Source: Cerrena zonata
Taxonomy: Eukaryota; Basidiomycota; Agaricomycetes; Polyporales; Cerrenaceae
Length of the DNA stretch: 64,000 bases
Assembly (NCBI GenBank): GCA_038087015.1
Contig: JASBNA010000011.1
Coordinates: forward strand, 744,001-808,000
Direction: 5' to 3'
Position 1 is the first letter of the stretch. Each line of letters opens with the position of its first letter. Position numbers and translations under genes: made by a program. Positions 43,691-54,699 of the stretch are shown one piece after another. A model generated the notes under the pieces. That model made no database searches. It was not told the DNA's origin and was given only the letters and a program-made list of their open reading frames with translations.

Positions 43691-45393
43691 GAGATAATAA
43701 TTATTTACTAATGTTTCTTATAGATGAATACAAATACTCTACTTAGGGTGGGAACCCTTCACTAGATATATCCATGATCCCTCGCGAATTGTTCCGAACC
43801 CGAACCTGGACTCGTTCTTGAATCCTGCTCGAATCCGGAAATGAAGATTGGTCCCTCGTTGCGGTGTTAGAGTGCAGATGTCCTACTTCCCCCGCAGGTC
43901 GTGAACAATATATAACGGAGTGTGGAGGGGTATGTTTTAACTTTTTCCCCTCAAGCTCGTCTCCTCGCTCTCCTGTTGGTTTGTACCGACGCTTTCTGCA
44001 TGAAGTTCCGCAACTCGCCCGCCTCCTCTCTCTTCGACAGCTGCCACTTGTGGCTTACCCTCTTACCCTTTTCGGTCCTCCCCTCGGTTTTCTGGATGAT
44101 GTAGCGGTTTAAGCCCTCTCCACATACTAGTGCGTGTTTGGAATGTCACAAGAGTTCAGAATAGGAATATGACATCACACGGATCCCCTTACGCCGCTCA
44201 CATTGTATCTGATGACCATCCGAACATCATTCCGCCGGGTCTACATAGAGTGTTGCAAATGTCCACGCCACCAGGGAATAATTGAACTAGCTTTGTTCCG
44301 TTATGAAGATCTCTCGCCGTTCCGTGGATAGACAAGCTGACGTATAGTCTATGGCTTCGCTACGATAGTCTCGGGCATCTGCAAACCACTGTTTAGTAAT
44401 TTATCGTTGTGGATGTTTTGTTGTTCGCCATTTTGCATATGATCTTTGGATGGAGACAGACTAACCTTTTACGGACATTCAAGAACCTTTCTGGATCACC
44501 TGGATTGGCCGAGGTACTTAGCAAAATGACAAGCACCGACGTTCGTGGACGAAAGGGGGGATCTAGGATGCCCGACTCACCCGTCTACCCGCAAGGACAT
44601 CCGCGCTCTGCAGTCAAGTGGATTTATTCCCCATCCTCAGGTGGTCTTTACCGGTACACTCTCGGAAGCGATTGGGTGTGTACGAGTACTAATGATCTTT
44701 CCATAAAGATGTCAAGACGTCACAGCGTAATGTGGGTTTGTATTATATCGACCTCTGGGGATGGCAGGGACGCTGTCAGGCGGACTGGTGGTGGCGTTGC
44801 TAGACGGAGTCCTCGCAGCGTCTCCCCCTATCCGCTTGGTAGCTTTTCTCGAGGGGTGGTGGGTTTCTACAGTATGTGTCGAGGGGTATGACCAGGTTTG
44901 GTCTCGGCCTGACATTGTTTACCCCTTTTTAGAGATTAGGTTTCGGGCATTATTGTTCTTGTCCGGGGATGTTGTTGTACTTGGAACAGTGGGGAAGACA
45001 ACTTGGCGTGTGGGGTATACGGTCACTCAGGAGTACACTGAGGTGATCTGCGTCCATTCTCAAACACGACTGTGGTTCCCCTGACCGTCGACAAAGACCT
45101 CGGCTGGCTTGCGATGGGCTCATGTCAAGCTCGGGTGATCAGACACTCATTAGTGTGTTGATCAAAGCATAATGCCAGTGGGCGATGCGAAGTATTTCCA
45201 AGTGTCGCGCTGGTTTGAGGGGCATCAGATGACCCTGAAGAGACCCTATGTGGGGCAAGATCCATATCGCAATGGGATGACAGGCTGAGTGGGAATGGTA
45301 GCGGCTGTGTCTCTAACCGTTACCCCAGAGCGTCCCCGCATCTGTAATCATTTAACCGGAGCAGGCGCCCGAGCGAGAAGGTCAGAACGACGT

Positions 45394-45405
45394 GCTTATA
45401 TAAGC
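45394..45405 (+). promoter_or_regulatory. Palindromic TATA-like element of the AceTr gene
   Basis: GCTTATATAAGC is a perfect 12-bp palindrome, 156-167 bp upstream of the ATG at 45561. Its centre is a TATA box core. Confidence 0.45.
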
Positions 45406-45560
45406 AATGGTCAAAAAGGGCAGCAGTTCTCGCTGGTACGGTTCAGAGTTGCTCGAGTGACTTTCTCTCACCTGTCTCACCACAAGTCCTCTCACCGGCT
45501 TTCTCACAAAACAGCTCTCTCCTCGCTGTCCCTCTCGTCCAAGACATCCCCATTTCAACC

Positions 45561-46669
45561 ATGTCCTCCATCGAGAAAGCTGAGAATGGCACCGTCGGCA
45601 CCGTCCACGCCAACAATGTCCACCAGGCCCTCCCCCAGTACCCACCCCTAAGGAAGATTGCCAACCCGGCTCCCCTGTATGTACTTCTTTCCCCAATCCG
45701 AAGCCATCGAGCTTCCTCACCCATTCAATTACCAGTGGTCTCTTCTCCTTTGCCTCGACCACTTTCATCTTGTCCCTCTACAATGTCGGAGCTCGGGGTA
45801 TCAATGTTCCAAACCTCGTCGTTGGAATGGCACTCGGCGTCGGCGGTCTCGCTCAATTCTGTGCTGGCATGTGGGAGTTCGCTACTGGCAACACTTTCGG
45901 TGCTCTAGGTTAGTACATTTTCTGCCCGTAATTAGAGCCGATTTCCCTTCGCCGGCCACAAATCAATTACGTCCCGATCAATTCGATGGTGGTGTTGACG
46001 TATATGCTGTCTATCTCCCGCATCTTGCGATGCCTTCTTCGACGCCGCGATCGTGTTTTGGATGGAATTGACAATTTTTCGCATTCTACGAAACTCCCCG
46101 ACGCGTTGACGTCAACCCCCGATATTTGCTTGGCATCATATCTGACCACTTTTCCGCCTCCTAGCATTCTCCTCATACGGCGGTTTCTGGTTCTCCTATG
46201 CAATCATCTTCATCCCCGGCTCTGGCATCAGTGCTGCGTATGAAGATACCACCCAGCTGGGAAGCGCCGTCGCTATTTATCTCTTGACGTGGTTTACAGT
46301 CACCATGCTCCTCTTGTAAGTCCATTCATTCTCCAATCGGATCATATCCTTATATGCGCTTCATCATGTGCCCAGTATCGCAACTCTCCGCCGAAATGTC
46401 GCGTTATCCCTGCTATTCGGCTTCCTTTCTGTCACTTTCTTGCTTCTCGGTGTCGGTAAGTCCATTCATCCAGTAAAATGGAATCACATCGGACGTTTTT
46501 GACTGATAACATTTCATTTCATCTTTCTATAGCTGACTACGTCGGAAATGTCAACATCACCCGAGCAGGAGGTGCTTTCGGAATCATCACCGCACTCATT
46601 GCCTACTACATTGGCATGGCAGGTCTCCTCACACCCGAAGATAGCTGGTTCACCCTCCCCTGTTGGTGA
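45561..46669 (+). CDS. GPR1/FUN34/YaaH (AceTr) family acetate transporter
   Basis: Plasma-membrane protein of the acetate/succinate channel family (yeast Ato1-3). The exons 45561-45676, 45736-45908, 46165-46315, 46376-46455 and a final one from near 46534 join in phase. The soluble N-terminus (MSSIEKAENGTVGTVHANN) leads to the family signature NPAPLGLFSF. Six hydrophobic segments follow, including VVGMALGVGGLAQFCAGMWE, SSYGGFWFSYAIIF, LLTWFTVTMLLLFIATL and ITALIAYYIGMAG. The end is PEDSWFTLPCW with stop at 46667-46669. The second intron is about 256 nt, much longer than the others. Confidence 0.92.
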
Positions 46670-48299
46670 AATCCCCAAGCGATTGGATTAATTGCCTCAA
46701 AATCCTGTTCTACTATTGCGGATCATGGATTCGATTATTATCCTGCTCTTTCCATCCCCTCCCCGCGCTACCCATTGAATTCCTAATGCCTAATTGATGT
46801 CGTCGTTTTACGTTACTGCTACGCGCTGTACTTGTTACCTATTGCCCAACCCAACTCTCGGATATGATCTCTTCTCCCCTCTCATCTTTCTCCTCGTCAG
46901 GTCAACTTGTCAGCGCTGTGATACTGTTAGTGTTTTCTTCTCTCTCTGTCGCTCTTTGTTTGTGCTATCCTCCGTCTCTCTTTAATCTCTACATTTTCTC
47001 GTCCTGCATGTCTATCTCTACTTTCTTTTCCTTGTTGTCTCCGTATCTCACTTTGTGGATCGTTCGGACTTACGAGAATCATCATTCTTCGCATACCCGT
47101 ATATCTCGCAATTGACTCTCGTTGTGGTGCTCATCATCTTTCCATCATATTCGAACACCACATCGAGCGTCCAGCTCTCGGCTCGTCGACTCAAATTGTG
47201 TGATGTGCTTTTCATTTACTAGGCCTAGCCTAAAGGGTCCCAAAGCTTATTTTCGAACGCTCAGTGGTATAATCACTGCCAACGCCACTAGTTGATTTAC
47301 GTCTCCTCTTTTTCAGTAAGACTCGTCACCTTGACAAGGACGCTGTCCCATTCGTCAGATTTCAGCCTAACGAACCTATCTCTTGACGTCGCCTCTTATC
47401 TGCAGGTTCTCAAGCTGGCATACGCGTACTTATCCGAAGACGTTATTTATAACTCCATGGGTCTTCAGGGCAATGAATCGTTGCATAACAGGACGATATG
47501 TGATAGGTTCTCTTGTGTCCGCGAATACAGAGTTACGGATATGCATGTGAAGGCTGGGCAAGGTCTTGATTGGTTGGTCGGGATCTTCGTTTCACGTTTT
47601 TGACCTATACTGACACGATTTGTACAGTTCGGATAACGGCGAAGTTCAGGGTCCATGACGTTTAGGGCCGATTGGTACCTTTAGCCCCCTCGAGTTGATT
47701 GACAGCGGTACAGGATACTAGTACAGATCGATACGGAGAAGATTTTCGAGTCATTTGCCAATATGGGGCTTCTGAAATGCAACCCAGTACGCTGTTGGGG
47801 TAGCATCCGCGAGTGGAAGACGGCCGTCCAATCAACCACATATATGGTTTATTTTCAACATGACTTCCATTCATAAGTAGGCGACATCAAACCTAGGTTG
47901 CATTGCTACTTATAAATATCAGTAGCAACGTCAAACTCAAGGCCTAGGTCATCATGTCTCGCGGAGATCATTGACGAATTGTTCGACGAGTAGCTGCAGG
48001 TATTCAGGAAGTTGTCACCGACACTATCATCAGCTTCCGAAACGCAGGGTCTTGAATCTCGGGAGACGATCCATCATGCATCATATCTCAACAGAGGCTT
48101 TTGTCCTCATTGTGGATCCCAGTCAAGAGAACCCAAACAATCTGTATTTCCACCCGCGTGTCAACTTGTCTTTGATCGCCCATCAGTGTTTCCACTCAAG
48201 CTCCTACTATGTAGCTATACGCCCCAGTACGAGAACATTTTCTATATAATTGTTACCCCGTTTCCTGATGTATAACACCCCCCAAGTCAGAAACTGCCG
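46670..48299. other. 3' flank of AceTr and repeat copy A
   Basis: 46670-47200 is pyrimidine-rich on the plus strand, with no gene seen. From about 47460 it is duplicated at 50.5-51.2 kb (see the repeat entries). Confidence 0.5.
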
Positions 48300-48330
48300 T
48301 TAGAAATATTCTGGTACGACCGTGTTCAAC
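47460..48330. repeat. Duplicated block, copy A
   Basis: Blocks shared with 50510-51160 include TGCATAACAGGACG, GTCCGCGAATAC, GTTACGGATATGCATGTGAA, GATTGGTTGGTCGGGATC, GGAAGACGGCCGTCCAATC, GACATCAAACCTAGGTTGCA and TCTTGAATCTCGGGAGA, in the same order and orientation. Copy A has about 200 extra bases (roughly 47590-47805). Its right end runs into the last codons of the terpene synthase at 48300. Confidence 0.85.
47901..47930. repeat. Hairpin inside repeat copy A
   Basis: TTGCTACT and AGTAGCAA form a perfect 8-bp inverted repeat around the 10-nt loop TATAAATATC. The hairpin is kept in copy B. Confidence 0.6.
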
Positions 48331-49410
48331 CTGTATCGAGGGCAATAAAGTTGGAAATGCGTATAACCAGAAGCGAAACTCTCCCAAGCATCTCTAGCCT
48401 TTCCTTCTCCAAGGATATTGCGGACCTTCTCCATAGCCGAAAACGTCTTGGAAAGTAAGTCGTCTATCACTTGCTCAATAGTTTTGTGGTTGATTCGAGC
48501 ATATTGATGGATATAGTTATCTTGCTCTTCGTCAAGTGACTCCTTGTAGAACGAGAAGATGTCGCTATGGTTTCAAAATTCAAAGGCCATCAGTGATATT
48601 ATAAAACAGAAATAATGCAAACACTAACTTGAGATAGTTGATGAAATTTAAGACCTCCCTATGTACGTTCCTGCTCAGACTTGATCTCAACATAAAACAC
48701 GTTGCGGCACTCACGGCATAGCTTGGATATATTCACCAGTATCGGAGAAAAGTGCCTTCGGCCAAATCCCGAAAGCGTACGGCTCCGCAACGCCATTCTT
48801 GTACCGGGCATATTCAATATACCCCCCAGCATCGGGATGCAGAACCATATTCTTGGCTCCTTTGGCATCCCATACTTCTTCGTTGACGTACATGAGCAGA
48901 GCCGAATGCACACTATTCGCTCCGTATTCATGTAGGAACCCGCGTAGATGACTTGCCGCTTCGACAAATCGGTCGAGCAATGGTGCAAGTTGTGGTTTTC
49001 CATCACAGAAACGGGGAACGAATTCCTGCACGGCATTGGGGTCGATCAAGACTGCATCGTCGAAGATCATCGCGCAAAACGTGAAGAGGGAGAGCGCAAC
49101 TTGGAGATCGTAGGAGGCATGGTGGAAGGGAGCATACCCGAGATGCATACCGTTGACGATGTGTTTTTCGTATTTGTCTTCAGCGATACCAAGGTTCCAG
49201 GAGCGGACCACCTCTCTGACTTTGGTTTCTACATATTGAGGTGGAGAGCGAGGAGGGAAGCGTTCTGCGGCGCCGCTCTTCTCGAGAAAGGATAAGATGG
49301 CTCGACGTGCAACAGCACCGGCATCCGTGACCTCCTAGAAAACCCACGTAGTGAGTAAACATCATCGCTAATATTGCTGAGATACACTTTACTATAGTTG
49401 TTCCATCCAT
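48300..49410 (-). CDS. TRI5-like sesquiterpene synthase (copy 1)
   Basis: Class I terpene cyclase of the trichodiene-synthase-like family, converting farnesyl diphosphate to a sesquiterpene; the product cannot be predicted. The four exons are 49410-49393 (only MDGTTI), 49334-48715, 48658-48629 (30 nt) and 48564-48300, giving 310 residues in exact phase. The aspartate motif is IFDDAVL, lacking the third acidic residue of classical DDxxD/E. The NSE-type motif NDIFSFYKE is intact across the last intron. The C-terminus carries LYCPRYRLNTVVPEYF, as in Tri5 proteins (RY pair). A paralogue lies at 53.6-54.7 kb. A TATA-like TTTTTATATTA sits about 90 bp upstream. Confidence 0.9.
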
Positions 49411-50510
49411 GACGATGTCGATGATACTAATTCGCGGGTTGTTGTAGGACGAGAATCAAGAAGAAATGAATCCTACTATGTTCGAACGATGTATGATCGT
49501 TTTTATATTACTATGAGAGTCTGTCTCTCTTAGACTGCGACAAAGAGTCGGCATTATCTGAAGAAAACCACACGGGGAGGATATGCTTTGATACCATCGA
49601 CATGAAATACAAAGGAAAAACACCACAATCATTGAAATACTTGCTCGTAGCTTGCGCAGCTGCTTGCATATTCTTAGATATGATAAGCAACCCGCAACCT
49701 ATATCGTTGTAGGGATGTGTTGAGCCAAGCATATGCGTCATCCCGATCCTATTCGGACCCATTGTTTTGAAATACTGAAGGCACATGGTAAGTAACTTCG
49801 CAGGTCTTCGTAATTTCGTTTGAACTCACTGCCAGTGTACAATTAAAACGTACCCCCTCCGTGCTAGAAGGGCTTAATATTCTCAACGTCATTTCTTTAT
49901 ACACGTGTTCACAGAATGCCTGTTCCAATCACATTTATTCTTCTACAATATTATACCAATTCACTGGGTTCAAGTATGGATGCCTAGTATCTGATTGTTT
50001 AGAATGAAGACGGCGAATGTTCAGGCAACAGTAGTAATCGTACATCACCCGGTCATACAACTTAGCGATTTCTTGAAGTGTTTGCCACTAAAGCAAATTT
50101 CGAAACCTTAGGCGACTGGTGGAGTGAGAAGCCATTCATGCATTTGGACAGCATTTTTGCAGCAAGGGGATATCTGTAACAAGAGTCCATACGAATCATG
50201 GAAGGAAGATGGAAGGACTCCGAGCCCTTGGGGTATGTAATGGTGTTCAAACGACATATGGTCGTAAAATGTTGGAAGGAGGACCTGGCGCCTTGAGGTA
50301 GGTCCATAAAATGTCATGAAACATGGAAGAATATATATTTGACCAAGATACCCCACGCCCGCACCAGGGATTGGGTCGGAGATGTAAGATCCCAAACTCG
50401 AAGAATGAAGTTATTTGTTATTGTGAGTTATTACCCACTTTATGATGCGAAAACGGACGCAGTGATGACTGACAAGTAGAATGTGGTCCAGAGTTCAATA
50501 TATTGACAAT
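49411..50510. other. Intergenic interval upstream of terpene synthase copy 1
   Basis: It contains the promoter of terpene synthase copy 1. Frames of 80-95 codons on the minus strand (49511-49786, 50108-50395) show no terpene-synthase or other recognisable motif. Confidence 0.4.
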
Positions 50511-51160
50511 GTCATCGAGGGCATAACTGGAAGTCCTATGCATAACAGGACGTTCTCTGTGTCCGCGAATACCAAGTTACGGATATGCATGTGAAGGCCG
50601 AATGGATTTTGATTGGTTGGTCGGGATCCTGGTTTAAGCAGAATTCTGCGACTGGAAGACGGCCGTCCAATCTACTACACATATACGATTTGTTTTCAAC
50701 ATGACCTCCGTTCATAAGTAAGCGACATCAAACCTAGGTTGCATTGCTACTTATAAATGTCAGTAGCAATGTCAAACTCGAGGTCTAGGCCATGGGCCAC
50801 GGTTCGACGTGCTCTCCCGGAAATCATCGACTAGGAATCATTAACGGAAGTTGACAGCTACACTCGCCCTATCATCAGCCTCCGAAACACAGGCTCTTGA
50901 ATCTCGGGAGATGATCCACCATGCATGAGAGGTCTTGTCTTCGTCGTGGATCTCAGTCAAGAGAACAACAACAACCTGCATTTCCGCTCGCATGTCAATT
51001 CGACTTTGATCGGTCATCAGTATTTCTGCTCAAGTTGCTCCATCCAGGCAACTAGTACGAGAACACTACTTCTACATAACAGTCACACCATTCCTGATGT
51101 ACAATTTATTCAAGTTAGAACCCTCCTTTGGAAATACTCTGGTACAACTATTACATTCGA
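50510..51160. repeat. Duplicated block, copy B, with terpene synthase tail remnant
   Basis: Co-linear with 47460-48330 but about 200 bp shorter. The similarity includes the hairpin at 50742-50771 (CATTGCTACT and AGTAGCAATG, 10-bp stem). It continues to 51131-51148, where the minus strand still spells VVPEYF, the C-terminus of both terpene synthases; the stop codon is lost and the frame runs on (QRR). Left of that relic (upstream in gene sense) the similarity ends abruptly. Confidence 0.82.
51131..51148 (-). pseudogene. Terminal six-codon relic of a lost terpene synthase copy
   Basis: The minus strand GTTGTACCAGAGTATTTC encodes VVPEYF, matching the ends of the synthases at 48300 and 53596. 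It sits at the matching position in repeat copy B. No further synthase sequence is adjacent, so a deletion or breakpoint removed the body of the gene. Confidence 0.6.
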
Positions 51161-51440
51161 GCGGCCTTAGTACTGTGCTTCGGTCACAAGCTTGTCCGAA
51201 TCTATCGTCGAATCCAGAAAGTTCCTAAAAAGGATCGGAATTGGCAACAAAGAATCTTGCGGCGAAGTTGCTACGTAAGGGTGTACGTGAGGCTAATCAA
51301 GTTTTTTGTCCCTTGTCTCCTGACGACGACAGTCACCGTTTCGAAGCCCACCCGACCTCCAGCCTGAGGCCAGACCACCACACCAGCACCAAGAATTACT
51401 ACGAATATTGCCCAATTTCTACCCTCAAAGCGTCCTCTTC

Positions 51441-53230
51441 ATGTCTCAGGCTCTACCTAAAGCTGACTTTATCGCATTTTTGAAAGATCTGCTCGATGCA
51501 GGTCTGCCGTTGCACGAGCCGCCGACGTTGAACGTACCTGAGGACCCGGATCGTCATTTCGAATGGAACATGCGTTATGAGCGCACCCTAGCTCTGTTTT
51601 ACCCAGCACAAAGATCGGTCACAACGATGTACACGTTCTCAAACATGATAGAGGCGACACTTCTCAATGTCCGAAGTGGACGAATAGCTCGGGAGCTCGA
51701 ATTACCAGTATCGCCTTTCCACCGATGCGATCCAGTATCTAGGTATACATAACCTCGAAGAAAAATGGGAGGCGACTCCATATACTGAGAGAGAGGACAT
51801 CGCCCGTAAAGCGATGGTCATCACGTGTAGCAAGGTTGATTTCCACCTCTATCGACTATTGTGCCCTGAGATGACTACCAAAGATCTCAGTCGACAGTTC
51901 ATGCCCTTGCTGAAGAAATTTACCACTGGAGAAGCTCTCTCAAGGGTCTTGACCCATACATCCTACGGCACACCGCTTCTCTTCAATAACGACAAATTCA
52001 ATCAATACATTCAACCTCCTGAGGCATACAGAGCGGAGCTGGAGCCTTTCACTCAGCTTGAACATCTCCGACGGGCACATTGCCTCACGATGACATTGTT
52101 GAATATCTTCACCGTCTTTGTATGCCTATTGATCTATTGTTTTAATCATTTACAAACTAATCTCATCATAGGCGGGCCTTCCGGAAGTCCCTATAGGAAC
52201 AGCTCGCAGGAAATGGTTTCGTTCTAGCCATCTTTCAGAAGAAGAGAGGAAGGCATCGAAGGTACTGAAGACTCTCTGTGAGGAGTTCAATCCGCAATCC
52301 AGCAATAGGGGTCCAAACGTGTCCAGGATAGCGTGTCGTACTTGGGGTTGTCACAAGGTTCAGAAGGAAGGGGAAAAGAAGATGATGCTCTGTGGTCCGT
52401 GTAAGAAGAAAGGCCTTGAGTTTTACTACTGTTCAAAGTAAGAATAATTATTTTGCAGCGCTGCTGGGCACTGATTGATGGTACTGTAGAGAGTGCCAAA
52501 TTATTGATTGGAAGAATGGGCATAAGAAACTCTGTGGTGTTGGCCATCATTCCACTCAGGGGACTAACGAGAGCGACCCATCACCAACTGTTTATGACTA
52601 TCCCAAGACAGGGATCCCAAATCCTGTTTTACCTTTCACTCATTCCCCTGCACTCTTGTACCAGATCTCATCTCTGTTAGATCCAAATGAAGTCCCGTGT
52701 GATTATATTGTGAGTAATACTAATCTAGAGGTGGTAAATAAGACTAATTATACTGCAATGGGTTCTTAGCTGTTTAACTCAAAGAGAGCACCATGTGCCC
52801 TGTTGATGGCGCTAGATCCCCCTGAAGGTATGTATCATGACATTTCAACATATCTAAGAATATTACTCAATCCCCCACAGACAGAATACGATTCCATGTC
52901 ATGCGACGCCGAGGTAGGTCTCTAATCCTTTGATTATTGATGATGTTATTGGGTACCAACCACATGAACATGATAGCAATGAGTACTGGGGATCAAAATG
53001 CAGTGTATGCTATGTACAAGGCACTTCGACTCTGGGCCGCTGTATCAGCAATGGACATTGATGAGGGATTGATAAGACACCAGCTCCGGGAGGAATATGG
53101 TGTACAAATCAACCAAGGAGACGAGTCAAAGGCGCTACTTGCATCTAATCCTACAAAGGAGGAGAAAGAGTCAGCCTCGAAATATATTGACAAGGTGTTG
53201 GGTTGGTCCTCGACTTTGAGAACAAACTAG
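51441..53230 (+). CDS. MYND-type zinc finger protein
   Basis: Agaricomycete MYND-finger protein of unknown role, probably a protein-interaction factor. Exon 1 (51441-51668) encodes MSQALPKADFIAFLKDLLDA. Exon 2 (51709-52119) begins YRLSTDAIQYLGIHNLEEKW; a 40-nt intron between them is needed to keep frame. Exon 3 from 52172 carries the first zinc ligands (CRTWGCHKV, MLCGPCKKK, FYYCSK). The next exon completes the finger (ECQIIDWKNGHKKLC), giving the C6HC pattern of MYND domains. Later exons encode LFNSKRAPCALLMALDPPE and KYIDKVLGWSSTLRTN with stop at 53230. It sits between two terpene synthases of opposite strand; nothing in the sequence links it to terpene synthesis. Confidence 0.82.
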
Positions 53231-53595
53231 AGGACGTCGTCATTGGTTGCGGATAAAATCTCGGAGCTATTGGTATTATTGGGTAGTTTATCTCCGTATG
53301 GTACTATAACATGCTATACCATTGACTCAGAATAAACAAATCCTTTGTCACAATGGTCACACGTTTCTATAGACACAAATCGGTGCAGTGCTAGACAAAG
53401 CTCCCTCACAAAGTAAATGCCAGAGGCACAGGCACAGCCTGAGACTTCGAAGCCTGTAGCCAGAACACCGTTATTAATAGCATCACGAGGTTGGATTACA
53501 AGGGTCCACCGAGCTCGGAGAGATACAAATCTACCGTAGTAGATCTCTACTACACTCTTTGTAATATTAACATACATCAACATCGATAAGTATGT
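53231..53595. other. Convergent 3' flanks of the MYND gene and terpene synthase copy 2
   Basis: 365 bp with no supported gene. It shows no similarity to the repeat that flanks terpene synthase copy 1 at the corresponding place. Confidence 0.4.
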
Positions 53596-54699
53596 TTAGA
53601 AATATTCAGGAACAACCTCGTTCAGTCGGTAGCGTGGACAATAAAGGTGGTAACAAGTGTATCCAGAAATGAAACGTTCCCAAGCATCCTTTGCCTTTCC
53701 TTCTCCCAGAATATCTCGAACCTTCTCCACGGACGAGATGGTGTTTCTGACCAAGTCGTCGATGGCATCCTCCAAGGTCTTCTCGTGAGCTTGAGCATAT
53801 TGATGAATATAATTATTTGCTTCCCCAGCAAGCGACTCTTTATAGAAAGAAAAAATATCACTTTTTGGACTGATGTTAGTAGTAGGCGACACGACACGTA
53901 TCTATGAACACATACTTGACACCATTGATGAAGGTGTTAGCCTCACTATAGTTCAGCGTGAGAAAAGGTCCGACTTAGGGGCGAGAGACAAAACTAGATA
54001 CTCACGGAACAGCTTGTATGTATTCCGTAGTGTCGGCACAAATAGACTTCGGCCAGATACCAAACGCATATGGTTCTGGAAGGCCTCCCTTGTTCCTGGA
54101 AAAGTCGACGTATTTCTTTGAACCAGAACGTAGGACCAAATTCTTAGCGTCTGTATTGAGCCACAGTTCCTCATTCGCATACGTCAGTATGCTGGCGTAG
54201 GTTGCGTTCGCGCTGTAGTCGGGGAAGAAAGCGCACAAGCCCCTGACTGCTTCGATAAGACGATCGAGAATAGGGGCACCTTGTGGCTCGCCGGTACAAA
54301 ACCGAGGCACGAACTCTCGTAAAGTCTGTGTCGCGATCAGGTCGTCGTCGAGAATGAGGACGCAAACCGTGAAAAGCGACATAGCGACTTGAAAGTCATA
54401 TGAAACGTGCTCGTAGGCCCAGCATGCAAATTGAATGGCAGCGACAAGACGGTTTTCGTACTTTTCCTTAGGGATATCAAGGCCCCAAGATTGGAAAACT
54501 TCCCGAACCTTGCTCTCCACGGGAGACGGTAGAGAGCGAGCTGGGAAGCGGTTTGCAACCTGTGTTTCTTGGAGAAATTGGGATATTGCTCGACGAGAGG
54601 TTTCGCCAATGTCCTTTATCGGCTACGGAGGTCAATTCACTGTATGTAGTATAAGATTATCGTCTAGAGGCAACTCACTATAACTGCTCCGTATGTCAT
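53596..54699 (-). CDS. TRI5-like sesquiterpene synthase (copy 2)
   Basis: Paralogue of the synthase at 48.3-49.4 kb with the same exon plan: a 21-nt first exon (MTYGAVI), a long second exon, a short third exon (EANTFINGV) and a final exon. The aspartate-rich motif is LILDDDLIATQ; the NSE motif NDIFSFYKESL again spans an intron. The end is YCPRYRLNEVVPEYF. Shared blocks include FVPRFC, PEPYAFGIWPK and NYIHQYA, while the central part has diverged, so the two may make different products. A TATA-like TGTATAAAAT lies about 90 bp upstream. Confidence 0.9.

Larger units (their letters stand above)
42735..45560. other. 2.8-kb interval, no confident gene
   Basis: The left end is the NAT9-like promoter. 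The right end is the acetate-transporter promoter, with a perfect palindrome GCTTATATAAGC at 45394-45405. Between them, only the weak candidate at 43468-43690 stands out. Confidence 0.4.
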
